From Alphaproteobacteria bacterium (GTDB lineage: Bacteria; Pseudomonadota; Alphaproteobacteria; SHVW01), in assembly GCA_016869645.1 (NCBI GenBank), contig VGDO01000026.1:1-40701 (forward strand): a stretch of 40,701 bases of DNA, read 5' to 3'. Positions 21,938 to 30,551 of the stretch are shown here, one piece after another; within the stretch, counting starts at the first letter, position 1; every line of letters starts with the position of its first letter. A program made the position numbers and the translations under genes. Below the pieces are notes generated by a model. It did no database searches. It had not been told where the DNA came from and saw nothing but the letters and a program-made list of their open reading frames with translations.

Positions 21938-23268
21938 CAATTCCCGAAGAACACGCCCGCCTGCCGCAGGCGATCCTGGAGCCGCGCGACATCGAGCGTT
22001 GCGGGCATCATGTTGCCGCCCACGAGCATGGCCGCCGCCGTGCCTGCCGCCTGGCCCATGACGAAGCACGGGCCGCTGACGCGCAGGCTCGCCTGGCCGT
22101 CCTGGGTCGCCGAGGCGCAGCGCCCCGCAACCATGAGGTTGTCGACATCAACCGGCAACAGCACGCGGTAGGGCACCTGCGCGTAGCCGCGGCCCGAGAT
22201 GAAGCGCCACTCGACGTCGCCCTTGACGTGCTTCTCGACCGGCCAGGGATTGACGCCGATCGCGTCGGGGAAATCGGCTGACGCGAGGATGGCCGGCGCG
22301 TCGAGCTGGAAGGCGCCCTTGACCCGCCGCGTCTCGCGCACGCCGATCTGCGGCGCGATCTCCAGCAGATAGGATTTCTCGAAGCCCGGCACCTCTTCGC
22401 GCAGGAAATCGAAATAGTCGCGCACTTGGCGGCGTCCCTCGACCTCGCCGAAGCTGAGATCCTCCGCGTCGCTGCCATCGACCGGCCGTCCGTCGCGGCC
22501 GATCTGGGTCGCGTTGATGCGCCACTGGCCGTGGTGATGCTGGGGATTGATGATCACCGATTTGCGCGCGAAACGGCGCCGCCCTGCCGTTTCGGCATCG
22601 GCCATCAGCGCGGCCAGGCGCGGCTTGCCCTCGGCCTGGGCGCGCGCCGTATCGACATTGGCCAGTTTGAACATCAGGGTCGGATAGGCGAGATAGCCGT
22701 CGTGGTCGCCCTTTTCCGTCGGCGCGCCGGCCCAGCAGGCGAGGTCGGCATCGCCGGAACAGTCGATGAACTGCTCCCCCATGATGGCGCCCCGACCGGA
22801 TTTCGTCTCGACGATCAAGGCACGGATGCGCCCGCCTTCGACCTGCGCGCCGACAGCGAAGACATGGAACCTGACAGCGGCGCCGGCGCCGAGCACCAGA
22901 TCGTCGAGCGCCAGCTTGTAGGCACTGACATCGTAGGACTGCGCCGCGGTGCGGCCGAGCACCGCATGGGGCTGGTTGAGCCCGTCGAGGCGTTTCAGGC
23001 GGTCCAAAATCTCATCGGCGATGCCGTGAACGACCTGGCGGATCTCGCCGCCGGCAAGCATGTGCAGTCCGCAGAAATTCGTGACCAGCGCGGCGCTCCC
23101 CATGCCCCCGAGGAAGCCATAGCGCTCGACCAGGAGCGTGCGCGCGCCGGCGCGCGCCGCCGCCGTTGCCGCGGCAACGCCGGCAGGCCCGCCGCCGAGC
23201 ACCACGACTTCAGCCTCCGCGACGATCGGCGTGCGGCGCTCGGGCTCGGTGATCGCGCCCGCTGCCAT
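21937..23268 (-). CDS. FAD-dependent oxidoreductase (FAD_oxidored family)
   Basis: A 443-residue flavoprotein. The dinucleotide-binding stretch VVVLGGGPAGVAAATAAARAG and LLVERYGFLGGMG occupy residues ~20-56. Further landmarks are FIDCSGDADLACWAGAP near 168, IGVRETRRVKGAF in the middle, and the FAD-contacting end VDVDNLMVAGRCASATQDGQ with FVMGQAAGTAAAM. These fit the PF12831-type group, which is linked to catabolic gene clusters rather than respiration. No signal peptide is seen. It is the last gene of the TRAP operon, 4 bp after the decarboxylase-like gene. The exact substrate is unknown. Confidence 0.88.
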   Translation of the reverse strand: MAAGAITEPERRTPIVAEAEVVVLGGGPAGVAAATAAARAGARTLLVERYGFLGGMGSAALVTNFCGLHMLAGGEIRQVVHGIADEILDRLKRLDGLNQPHAVLGRTAAQSYDVSAYKLALDDLVLGAGAAVRFHVFAVGAQVEGGRIRALIVETKSGRGAIMGEQFIDCSGDADLACWAGAPTEKGDHDGYLAYPTLMFKLANVDTARAQAEGKPRLAALMADAETAGRRRFARKSVIINPQHHHGQWRINATQIGRDGRPVDGSDAEDLSFGEVEGRRQVRDYFDFLREEVPGFEKSYLLEIAPQIGVRETRRVKGAFQLDAPAILASADFPDAIGVNPWPVEKHVKGDVEWRFISGRGYAQVPYRVLLPVDVDNLMVAGRCASATQDGQASLRVSGPCFVMGQAAGTAAAMLVGGNMMPATLDVARLQDRLRQAGVFFGN

Positions 23269-23272
23269 CCGG

Positions 23273-24265
23273 CTAGACTTTGAAGCTTTCGAGGGTCGAG
23301 GGATGGAAGAGCTCGGCGGGCTTCACGCGGCGCGCCGACAGGCCCTGGTCATGGGAATAGCGCGTGATGGCATCGAGCGTCTTGAGATTGGCATCGAGCC
23401 CGTAGGGCCAGAAATCCGGGCCCATGACGGCGCGCGTCGCTTCCAGCTCGGCGGTGATCCACGGCAAGGTCACGGTCAGGGCCGCGACCTCGTCGAGCCA
23501 GGCCTCGGCCGCGGCCTTGGCCTGGACGAACGCCTTATAGACGCTGGCCGGCAGCCAGGGCATGGCATCGACGAGCTCCTTGCGGATGCCGACCAGGTGC
23601 ATGATCGGGAAGATCCCCGTCTTGGCGAAATAGGCGCGCTCCGCCGCCCGATGGTCGGCGAACAGGCGGCCGACATGTGGCGCCTTGCCGGTGAAGCACG
23701 AGGGCGCCCGCGGCGCCACCAGCGCGTCGATCTCGCCCGACCCCAGCATGGCGCTCAGCGTCCTGTCGTCGGGGATCGGCCCGATCTTGAGACCCTGGGG
23801 CGGGTCGAAGGCGACTTTCTCGTGCCGGCCGCCATGCTCGATGCCGCCGGTCAGCCATTCCATGTCGGTCGGCTTGACGCCGTACTCGTCCTCGAGGATG
23901 CCGCGCACCCAGAGTGCCGCGGTCACCTGGTACTCCGGCACGCCGACGCGACGGCCCTTGAGATCGGCCGGCGTCCTGATGCCGCGATCGGTGCGGATGT
24001 AGATGCCGGAGTGGCGGAACGAGCGGCTGACGAAGGCGGGTATGCCGACATAGGGGCAGGCGCCGCGGCTGGTCTGGATCATGAAGGAGCTGAGCGACAG
24101 CTCGGTCACGTCGAAGGAGCGGTGCCGGAAGGCGCGGAAGAAAATCTCCTCGGGCGACAGCGCGAGGTAGGTCACCTCGCAGCCCTCGACGCGCACCTTG
24201 CCGTCGGCAAGCGCGCGCGTGCGATCATAGGGGCCGCCGGCGATAGTCAGCTGCTGGAGCTTCAT
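23273..24265 (-). CDS. 4,5-dihydroxyphthalate decarboxylase-like protein (periplasmic-binding-protein fold, cytosolic)
   Basis: A 330-residue protein without a signal peptide. It has the arrangement known from Pht5-type decarboxylases: PYDRTRALADGKVRVEG near the start, LSPEEIFFRAFRHRSFDVTELSLSS at ~37-61, FRHSGIYIRTDRGIRTPADLKGRRVGVPEYQVTAALW at ~92-130, EYGV with WLTGG, and ARAPSCF-like residues later (APRAPSCF). Annotation pipelines often call this family an ABC substrate-binding protein, but the lack of a signal peptide argues for an enzyme. Its ATG overlaps the TRAP permease stop (ATGA), so the compound imported by that system is the probable substrate. Decarboxylation is inferred from the family. 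Confidence 0.72.
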   Translation of the reverse strand: MKLQQLTIAGGPYDRTRALADGKVRVEGCEVTYLALSPEEIFFRAFRHRSFDVTELSLSSFMIQTSRGACPYVGIPAFVSRSFRHSGIYIRTDRGIRTPADLKGRRVGVPEYQVTAALWVRGILEDEYGVKPTDMEWLTGGIEHGGRHEKVAFDPPQGLKIGPIPDDRTLSAMLGSGEIDALVAPRAPSCFTGKAPHVGRLFADHRAAERAYFAKTGIFPIMHLVGIRKELVDAMPWLPASVYKAFVQAKAAAEAWLDEVAALTVTLPWITAELEATRAVMGPDFWPYGLDANLKTLDAITRYSHDQGLSARRVKPAELFHPSTLESFKV

Positions 24266-26199
24266 GCCCGGCGCCTCTCCGGAAGATAGCGGGCGAACCA
24301 GCCCGCGGCGGCGAACGCGGCGCCGGTCGCGGCAAACCACAGCTCGGGCACGATGAAAGCGCAGCCGGCCACGAAAAACAACACGCGAGACAGCGTGTTG
24401 ACGCGGCGATCGAGCCAGCCCTCGATGGCGACCGCGAGCAGCACGACTCCAATGGATGCCAGCACGGTCGATCCGAGGATCAGCAGGGGATCGCCACGCA
24501 TCAGCAGCTCCTCGCCATAGGCGAAGGAGAACGGCACGATGAAGGCGACGAGCGTCAGGCGGCAGGCGAGCACGGAGATCGTCAGCGGATTGCTTTGCGC
24601 GATCGCCGCCGCCGCATAGGCGGCGACCGCCACCGGCGGCGTCACGTTCGACAATACCGCGTAATAGAAGATGAACATGTGCGCGGCCATGAGCGACAGC
24701 CCCAGCTTGATCAGCACCGGCGCCACCAGCACGGCCGCGAGGATATAGGAACTCGACGTCGGCAGGCCGAGGCCGAGCAGCGTCGTCAGCACCGCCGTCA
24801 CCAGCAGGGAGAGCAGCAGGTCGTTGCCGGTGACCAGCGCGATCAGGTCGATGAACTTGCTGGCGAGTCCGGTCATGGTCAGCCCGCCGACGATCAGCCC
24901 CGCGGCCGCGCAGGCGCCGGCGACCGGCACCATGCGCATGGCGGTCTCGACCAGCAACCGATAGAGGCCGACGAGCCCGATGCGGTACCGGCGATCGAAC
25001 AGGGCGACGATGAACACGCTGACGGTGCCGATCATCGCGGTCATGTTGGCCGAGAAGCCGATGACGATCGCGAGCGTCAGCGTGACCAGCGGCACGATGA
25101 AGATCCAACCGTCGCGCAACGTCGGCAGCAGACGGGGAATCTCGCCATCCAGGCCGCGCAGCCCGTCCTTGCGCGCACGCAGATCGACCTGGGCGTAGAC
25201 GCCGAGATAGTAGAGCAGCGCCGGAATCGTCGCGGCGATGGCGATCTCGCCGTAGGGGATGCCGGTGTACTCCGCCATGATGAAGGCGGCCGAGCCGAGC
25301 ACGGGCGGCGCAATGCTGCCGCCGGTCGAGGCCGCCACCTCGATGCCGCCCGCGAGTGCCGCCGGATAGCCGAGCCGGCGCATGATCGGAATCGTGACCG
25401 AGCCGGTCGTCACCACGTCGGCGATCGGGTTGCCCGAGATCGTGCCGTAGAGACCTGAGGAAATGACGGCGATCTTGGCCGGTCCGCCAACCGCGCGTCC
25501 GGTCAGCGCCGCGGCGAAGCGGAAGAAGAACTCGCCTCCGCCCGCCAGGTTGAGAATCGTGCCGAACATGACGAAGAGAAAGGCATAGGTCGCCGACACG
25601 CGCAGCGGCGCGCCGAAGATGCCGTCGGTCGTGAACACCATGAGATCGAGGAAGTGCTCGAAGGAGATGTGGCCATGGCCGAGCGGGCCGCTCAGCAGGT
25701 GGCCCCACAGATCGTAAGCAAAGAACAGGAGCACGAGCACGGTCAGGCCAAGGCCGGTGGTGCGCCGCGACACTTCGAGCGTCAGCAGCAGCAGGGTCGA
25801 GCCGAACACCTTGTCCCACAGCGACAGTTCGTCGAGCAGCGAGATGCGCGTGATGATCTGGTGGCCGTGAAGGGTGAAATAGACCCCGGTCGCGATGCTG
25901 GCCGCCGCCAGCAGATAGTCGAATGGGGAGATGCGCTCCGGGTCGGCTTGGGCATTGGGCGCGATGGTCAGAAAACAGAGTGCAAGAATGGCGCCGAGAA
26001 AAGCCAGCATCAGCGAGAACAGATCGACGCCGGGAAGCCTGATCGTGATGCCGAACAGATTGAACGAGAGCGATGCCAACAGGGTGCTGTAGACGACGCC
26101 GGCCGAGATCGCGGCCGCGAATGGCCTGATTGCCGCGCCGACGATGCCGCGCGGCTCCCGCGCGGCACCGGTGCCGAAGACGATCTCGAAATAGGACAT
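24262..26199 (-). CDS. TAXI-type TRAP transporter fused permease (4TM/12TM)
   Basis: A 645-residue inner-membrane protein that combines the small and large TRAP permease subunits, as is usual with TAXI binding proteins. The N-terminal part (~25-190) has four hydrophobic helices, including FDYLLAAASIATGVYFTL. The DctM-like part (~200-560) holds FFFRFAAALTGRAVGGPAKIAVISSGLYGTISGNPIADVVTTGSVTIPIM in family order, LGLGLPTSSSYILAAVLVAP, and a final hydrophobic tail. It uses an ion gradient to import a carboxylate-like solute. I chose the ATG at 26199; an upstream extension reads through the hairpin region. The stop overlaps the start of the decarboxylase-like gene. Confidence 0.93.
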   Translation of the reverse strand: MSYFEIVFGTGAAREPRGIVGAAIRPFAAAISAGVVYSTLLASLSFNLFGITIRLPGVDLFSLMLAFLGAILALCFLTIAPNAQADPERISPFDYLLAAASIATGVYFTLHGHQIITRISLLDELSLWDKVFGSTLLLLTLEVSRRTTGLGLTVLVLLFFAYDLWGHLLSGPLGHGHISFEHFLDLMVFTTDGIFGAPLRVSATYAFLFVMFGTILNLAGGGEFFFRFAAALTGRAVGGPAKIAVISSGLYGTISGNPIADVVTTGSVTIPIMRRLGYPAALAGGIEVAASTGGSIAPPVLGSAAFIMAEYTGIPYGEIAIAATIPALLYYLGVYAQVDLRARKDGLRGLDGEIPRLLPTLRDGWIFIVPLVTLTLAIVIGFSANMTAMIGTVSVFIVALFDRRYRIGLVGLYRLLVETAMRMVPVAGACAAAGLIVGGLTMTGLASKFIDLIALVTGNDLLLSLLVTAVLTTLLGLGLPTSSSYILAAVLVAPVLIKLGLSLMAAHMFIFYYAVLSNVTPPVAVAAYAAAAIAQSNPLTISVLACRLTLVAFIVPFSFAYGEELLMRGDPLLILGSTVLASIGVVLLAVAIEGWLDRRVNTLSRVLFFVAGCAFIVPELWFAATGAAFAAAGWFARYLPERRRA

Positions 26200-26241
26200 G
26201 GAGGTGCTAGGCCATGACGTCTGCCTCCCTCGCGCTCGTGC

Positions 26242-26317
26242 GCGGGGGAGGGTCGGGGTGGGGGCCCTGCTGATCGAACGACAGCCGCCTCGGGCCCCCA
26301 CCCCCACTCTCCCCCAC
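26242..26317. repeat. GC-rich imperfect hairpin between TAXI binding protein and permease genes
   Basis: The arms 26242-26267 and 26292-26317 pair at 23 of 26 positions around a 24-nt loop; the inner part GTGGGGGCCC/GGGCCCCCAC is perfect. There is no T run. As at 6758-6819, it sits after a binding-protein gene and before its permease and shares the CTCCCCCAC motif. Confidence 0.6.
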
Positions 26318-26343
26318 CCGCGGTGAGGGAGGGAGTGCTCGAC

Positions 26344-27333
26344 CTAGTTCATCAGCTTCGCTTCTTTGTAGAAGCGCTGCGCACCGGGGTGGTAGGGGAT
26401 CACGTTCTGGCTCGCCATCAATTCCGGCGTCAGCGCCTTCATCGAGGGGTGGACGCCGCGCATCTGCTCGACCTGCTTGACGAGCGCCCGGGTCAGATTG
26501 AAAGCCGTCGCCTCGTCGAGCCCGGCATTGACCACGAGCGTCGCGCCGATCGACGGCACGGGCACATCGGCGGTCATGAACGGATAGCCGCTCTTGGGCA
26601 TGACGAAGCGCTCGGTGCCCATCTCGGCATTGGTCGTCGTGATCGTCTTCTCGGCGACCGGAAGCATCACCACCTCGACCGCCTGGGCCACCTCGAGGAT
26701 CGACCGCTGGCCCATGAACAGGCTGTTGAAGATCATGTCGATGCGCCGGTCGCGCATCAGGTCGCTCTGTTCTTCGGATGCGGCATAGACGACCTGACCG
26801 CCCCACTTCTGGATGTCGGCGATCGCGATGCCGGCCGCCTTGAACATCGATTCGGCAACGCCCTCGGCGATATTGCCGCGCCGGTTGACCGCCACGCGCA
26901 GCGGCGGCTTCTTGGCCGCGATGTCTTCGAAGGTCTTGATGCCGTGCTTGTCGGCGAAAGCCTTGGACATGACGAGCTGCATCGGGCCCCAGTTGTAGAG
27001 CACGGCGATCGCGCGCAGGTCCTTGTAGGTCTGCTTGAAGGGCGGCGCCCCGGTGACGGCAAGGCGCAGCGCCGAACCCTCGACGATGCCGAGCTCGGCC
27101 TTCTTCGTCTCGAGCAGGGCCACGTTGGCGAAGCCGCCGCCCGACGTCTGATAGGTCACGGTCGAGCCGGGAAATTCGGCCTTGACCGCCTTGTCGACGC
27201 CGACGCCGAGCAGCGACCACAGCCCGCCCGGCGAAGCGCCGGCCAGAGTGAGCTGGTAGGTCTGGGCCTGGGCCGCGCCAGTGGCGGCAAGCAACGCGGT
27301 TGCGGCAACGAGTGCCAGTTTGCTGAGCGGCAT
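26344..27333 (-). CDS. TAXI-family TRAP transporter solute-binding protein
   Basis: A 329-residue periplasmic protein. Residues 1-23 are a Sec signal peptide (KLALVAATALLAATGAAQAQ). The mature part starts with YQLTLAGASPGGLWSLLGVGVDKAV, the TAXI hallmark in which the GG-LWS segment lies near the ligand site. It continues with TSGGGFANVALLETKKAELGIVEG, LRVAVNRRGNIAEGVAE and a typical end in YHPGAQRFYKEA. It should capture the solute moved by the fused permease. It is the first gene of the operon. A candidate promoter with an operator palindrome lies 53-85 bp upstream. Ligand unknown; dicarboxylate or aromatic acid is likely, judging by the neighbouring decarboxylase-like gene. Confidence 0.93.
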   Translation of the reverse strand: MPLSKLALVAATALLAATGAAQAQTYQLTLAGASPGGLWSLLGVGVDKAVKAEFPGSTVTYQTSGGGFANVALLETKKAELGIVEGSALRLAVTGAPPFKQTYKDLRAIAVLYNWGPMQLVMSKAFADKHGIKTFEDIAAKKPPLRVAVNRRGNIAEGVAESMFKAAGIAIADIQKWGGQVVYAASEEQSDLMRDRRIDMIFNSLFMGQRSILEVAQAVEVVMLPVAEKTITTTNAEMGTERFVMPKSGYPFMTADVPVPSIGATLVVNAGLDEATAFNLTRALVKQVEQMRGVHPSMKALTPELMASQNVIPYHPGAQRFYKEAKLMN

Positions 27334-27385
27334 GTTCGTTTCCTCCCTCGATGTTGACCGCGGTCTTCGTGGCTTCGCCGATTGA

Positions 27386-27418
27386 TTAGAACTCTAACGA
27401 AGTACCGTAGGCCGTCAA
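27386..27418 (-). promoter_or_regulatory. Candidate TRAP operon promoter and operator
   Basis: On the minus strand TTGACG (27413-27418), a 16-nt spacer and TAGAGT (27391-27396) form a good sigma70-type pair. TTAGA-AC-TCTAA (27386-27397) is a palindrome that covers the -10 box, where a repressor would block transcription. The intergenic region to dcd is 261 bp. Confidence 0.5.
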
Positions 27419-27475
27419 GCAAGGGCTGGCCTTCGCGCGCTGTGAATCGCTTGGCGGGCGACGCGCGCTGAATGC

Positions 27476-27515
27476 TGTGGAAAGCCGCCAGGCCGGCCGG
27501 CCCGTTTGTGGACAA
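27476..27515. promoter_or_regulatory. DnaA-box-like motifs upstream of dCTP deaminase
   Basis: TGTGGACAA (27507-27515) is one mismatch from the DnaA-box complement TGTGNATAA; TGTGGAAAG (27476-27484) is two mismatches away. Both are 80-120 bp before the dcd start. DnaA binding is only inferred. Confidence 0.25.
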
Positions 27516-27594
27516 ATCTGTGGGTGGAAATGCCGTCAGCGGGGATGCATATCGGTTTGCCCGGCCGGACCACTCTTGTTAGGTTCAGCCGACT

Positions 27595-28764
27595 ATGGCC
27601 GACGCCGCCCGCCCGCTGTTCCCCGACCTGCCGCCGGTTCCGGCCGAGGACGATTCAGTCGGTGCCGCGCGCAGCACCGGCATTCTGCCGATCCAGGCCA
27701 TCCGCGACCTGGTCGCCACGGGCGAGATCGCCGCCGATGCGCCGATCGGCGCGGATCAGCTCCAGCCCGCCAGCCTCGATCTGCGGCTGGGCGCGGAAGC
27801 GTTCCGCGCGCCTGCGAGCTTCCTGCCGGGCCCCGGCGCGACGGTGCGCGAAAAGATCGCCGAGTTCGCCATGCACCGGCTCGACATCTCCGCGGGCGCG
27901 GTGCTGGAAAAGGGCTGCGTCTATATCGTGCCTCTGCTCGAGCGCGTGGCACTGGGCGCCAAGCTCGCCGCCTTCGCCAATCCGAAGAGCTCGACCGGCC
28001 GGCTCGACATCTTCACCCGGGTCATCACCGACCAGGGCACCGCCTTCGACCGCATCGATCCCGGCTACAAGGGACCGCTCTATGCCGAGATCGCGCCGCG
28101 CACCTTCAGCGTGCTGGTGCGCCAGGGATCGCGGCTGACCCAGCTTCGCCTGCGCCGCGGCACGCCGCAGATGAGCACGGCAGCCCTCAGGAAGCTGCAG
28201 GACAAGCAGCGGCTGGTCCACACGGAGCCGGGCAAGGAGACGATTCGCGACGACATGATCGGCGTCACGCTCGACCTCCAGGGCGCTCCGACGACCGGGC
28301 TGGTCGGCTATCTCGCGCGCAAGCACACCGGCGTGATCGACGTCGACCGGCGCGCCCACTATGACCCGCAGGAATTCTGGGACCCGATCCATCGCCGGGC
28401 CGGGCGCGGCATCATCCTCAACCCGGACGATTTCTATATTCTCGCGACCAAGGAGGCGGTCTCGGTGCCGCCGGAATTCGCCGCGGAAATGGTGCCTTAC
28501 GACACCAATGTCGGCGAGTTCCGCGTCCACTATGCCGGCTTCTTCGATCCGGGATTCGGCTGGGGCACGGCCGGCCAGGGCAGCCGCGCCGTGCTCGAGG
28601 TGCGCAGCCACGAGGTGCCCTTCGTGCTCGAGCACGAGCAGGTGGTGGGCTGGCTGCGCTACGAGAAGCTGGCGGCGGTGCCCGAGCAGCTCTATGGCCA
28701 GGAGCTCGGCTCCAACTACCAGCGCCAGGGACTGAGGCTCGGCAAACAGTTCAAGCAGGCCTGA
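27595..28764 (+). CDS. dcd: 2'-deoxycytidine 5'-triphosphate deaminase (two-domain Dcd)
   Basis: A 389-residue enzyme that deaminates dCTP to dUTP for thymidylate synthesis. It is twice the usual Dcd length because two dUTPase-fold copies are joined, as in many Alphaproteobacteria. The first copy (~30-200) has QPASLDLRLG, ANPKSSTGRLDIFTRV and YAEIAPRTF, which carry the family's Ser-Arg and Glu residues. The second (~215-385) keeps the fold (VDRRAHYDPQEFW, AGFFDPGFGWG, AVLEVRSHEVPFVLE), but its equivalent of the S-S-x-G-R motif is lost. It starts downstream of DnaA-box-like motifs and ends 4 bp before a TPR-glycosyltransferase gene, probably on one transcript. Confidence 0.92.
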   Translation: MADAARPLFPDLPPVPAEDDSVGAARSTGILPIQAIRDLVATGEIAADAPIGADQLQPASLDLRLGAEAFRAPASFLPGPGATVREKIAEFAMHRLDISAGAVLEKGCVYIVPLLERVALGAKLAAFANPKSSTGRLDIFTRVITDQGTAFDRIDPGYKGPLYAEIAPRTFSVLVRQGSRLTQLRLRRGTPQMSTAALRKLQDKQRLVHTEPGKETIRDDMIGVTLDLQGAPTTGLVGYLARKHTGVIDVDRRAHYDPQEFWDPIHRRAGRGIILNPDDFYILATKEAVSVPPEFAAEMVPYDTNVGEFRVHYAGFFDPGFGWGTAGQGSRAVLEVRSHEVPFVLEHEQVVGWLRYEKLAAVPEQLYGQELGSNYQRQGLRLGKQFKQA

Positions 28765-28768
28765 CCAC

Positions 28769-30532
28769 GTGCCAGCGTCCGGCGGCGCGACGGGCGTGAC
28801 GAGCACGGATCCGCGGACGCTCGCACGCCAGGCCAGCGCGGCGCTCGGCCGGAACGACGCGGCGACCGCCATCTCATGCCTCCTGCGCGCGGCGGCGCTC
28901 GCCCCGGATATGGCCGCGCTCCACGCCAACCTCGCCGTAGCCTTTGCCGCACGCGGCAATTCGGCCGACGCCGACCGCAGCTATGCCCTGGCCATCATCC
29001 TGTCGCCCGATCTGGTCGTGGCGCGGACCGGTCTCGCCCGCGCGCTGGCCGCGCAGGGACGTCTGGCGGAGGCGGCGGGCCATCTCCATCACCTGTTCAG
29101 GATCGGCGCTGCACCCGCCGGATTGATCGATGCTGTCCGCGCTTTCCTGCGCGCCGCCGATGCGCAAGGTGCGGAGGACGAGCGCGCGCGGATGCAGCGC
29201 GGTTTCGACCACCTCATCCGGCGCTTTGCGCGCTTCATGATGAATAGAGGCCGGACCAAGCCGCTGCTCCGCCTCGCCTGCACGATCGAGCGAACGCCCG
29301 ATCTGAGGCAGCTTGCCGCTGCCCTCTGGACCGCGCCGGTGGATCACTATTGGACGCGCGGCAACTGGCGCATGGTCACCCGCCTTTATCAGCGCCACGC
29401 CGCCTTCAGCAGAAGCTGCCGAATCATCTACGCCGGATACGAGCCGCGCGCGGAGCGCCGGCTCGATCCGGCGGCCGAGCACGAATTGCAGCGGCGTTTG
29501 ACCGAGGCGCGCGCCTGGTGGCAGCAAGCGCCCGATCGACCGGAACTGCGTCAACTCTTGTCGGGCGCAGGCGATCGGCCACTATCGAGCTTCGGCGCCA
29601 TGGGTATCGTCGTCTGCGCGAACCTGGCCTCGCCGCGCGGCCGCGCGGCGATCTCCGGACCGGCGATCGCCAGCTCGGCCCAGCGGCTCGGCATGCCATC
29701 GGAGCTGCTGAATCTCGACGCGGCCGACCAGATCGGAATCGAGCCCTTCCGCGCCTTGCTGACCGAGACGATTGAGCGCAGCCGGGCGCGAATCGTGATC
29801 GTCGAGACCAACAGCATCACCGATGCCGACGCGTTCAATGCCGCGTGGGCCAAGGCGATTCGCGAGGCGGGCCGCGTCAAGGTTTGCATCGTGATGCCCG
29901 ACGCGCACTCGAATGCCGTCCACGGCCAGAAATTCCTCTACTGGCGCGACGCCGTCGATCGGATCATCTACTTCGAACCGACCCTGCGCTTCGGTGCCGA
30001 TTTGGCCGACAAGGTGTTCCTATCCGCGAACCTGTGCGACGAAGCGCGGATGCATGACGCCCGGCTGGCGAGAGACATTCCGGCGAGCTTCCTCGGCGCC
30101 TTCAAACATGCGCGGGCCTATTGGCTGGCCGCTCTGGCCAACAGCTTTCCCGGCTTTCTCATGGGACGCGACGTCCGAGGCGAATATCTGTCGCCCGACG
30201 GATACGTCGACGTGCTCCAGCGCTCCCTGATGGCGCTCAATTTCGGCAGCCGCGAGTCCGGCGTGTCGATCGTCACCGCGCGCGCATGGGAAGCGATTCA
30301 TTGCGGCGCGCTGCTGCTCGAGGAGCACGGATCGGCGCTCGACCGGTTTCTGGTCCCCTACGTTCACTACATTCCATTCTCGTCCGCCAACGACCTGATC
30401 GACAAATGCCGGTTCTTCAAGAAGCACCCGGAACGGGCGGCGGTCCTTTCGCGCGAGGCCGGCGACTTCGTCAGGCGCTGGTACAGCTCCGAGCGATTCT
30501 GGACCCGGCTCGTCAATTCGCTATTCGCCTGA
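28769..30532 (+). CDS. TPR-repeat protein with CgeB-like glycosyltransferase domain
   Basis: A 587-residue soluble protein starting with GTG, 4 bp after dcd. The N-terminal ~25-130 has TPR-like helices: AISCLLRAAALAPDMAALHANLAVAFAARG, then ADRSYALAIILSPDLVVARTGLARALAAQG. The middle has a nucleotide-binding-like strand set (FGAMGIVVCANL, RIVIVETNSITDADAF, VKVCIVMPDAHSNA). The end (~490-585) shows LNFGSRESGVSIVTARAWEAIHCGALLLEE and ANDLIDKCRFFKKHPE, the pattern of the GT-B glycosyltransferase group (Glyco_trans_1_2/CgeB). It probably adds a sugar to a surface molecule or protein. The partner and substrate are unknown. Confidence 0.72.
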   Translation: MPASGGATGVTSTDPRTLARQASAALGRNDAATAISCLLRAAALAPDMAALHANLAVAFAARGNSADADRSYALAIILSPDLVVARTGLARALAAQGRLAEAAGHLHHLFRIGAAPAGLIDAVRAFLRAADAQGAEDERARMQRGFDHLIRRFARFMMNRGRTKPLLRLACTIERTPDLRQLAAALWTAPVDHYWTRGNWRMVTRLYQRHAAFSRSCRIIYAGYEPRAERRLDPAAEHELQRRLTEARAWWQQAPDRPELRQLLSGAGDRPLSSFGAMGIVVCANLASPRGRAAISGPAIASSAQRLGMPSELLNLDAADQIGIEPFRALLTETIERSRARIVIVETNSITDADAFNAAWAKAIREAGRVKVCIVMPDAHSNAVHGQKFLYWRDAVDRIIYFEPTLRFGADLADKVFLSANLCDEARMHDARLARDIPASFLGAFKHARAYWLAALANSFPGFLMGRDVRGEYLSPDGYVDVLQRSLMALNFGSRESGVSIVTARAWEAIHCGALLLEEHGSALDRFLVPYVHYIPFSSANDLIDKCRFFKKHPERAAVLSREAGDFVRRWYSSERFWTRLVNSLFA

Positions 30533-30551
30533 CCGTCCCCGCCAGTCGCCG

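Noticed and set aside
26242..26317. Rho-independent terminator between TAXI and TRAP genes
   Set aside because: The stem is strong but imperfect and no T run follows. It is better kept as a repeat or mRNA-stability element.
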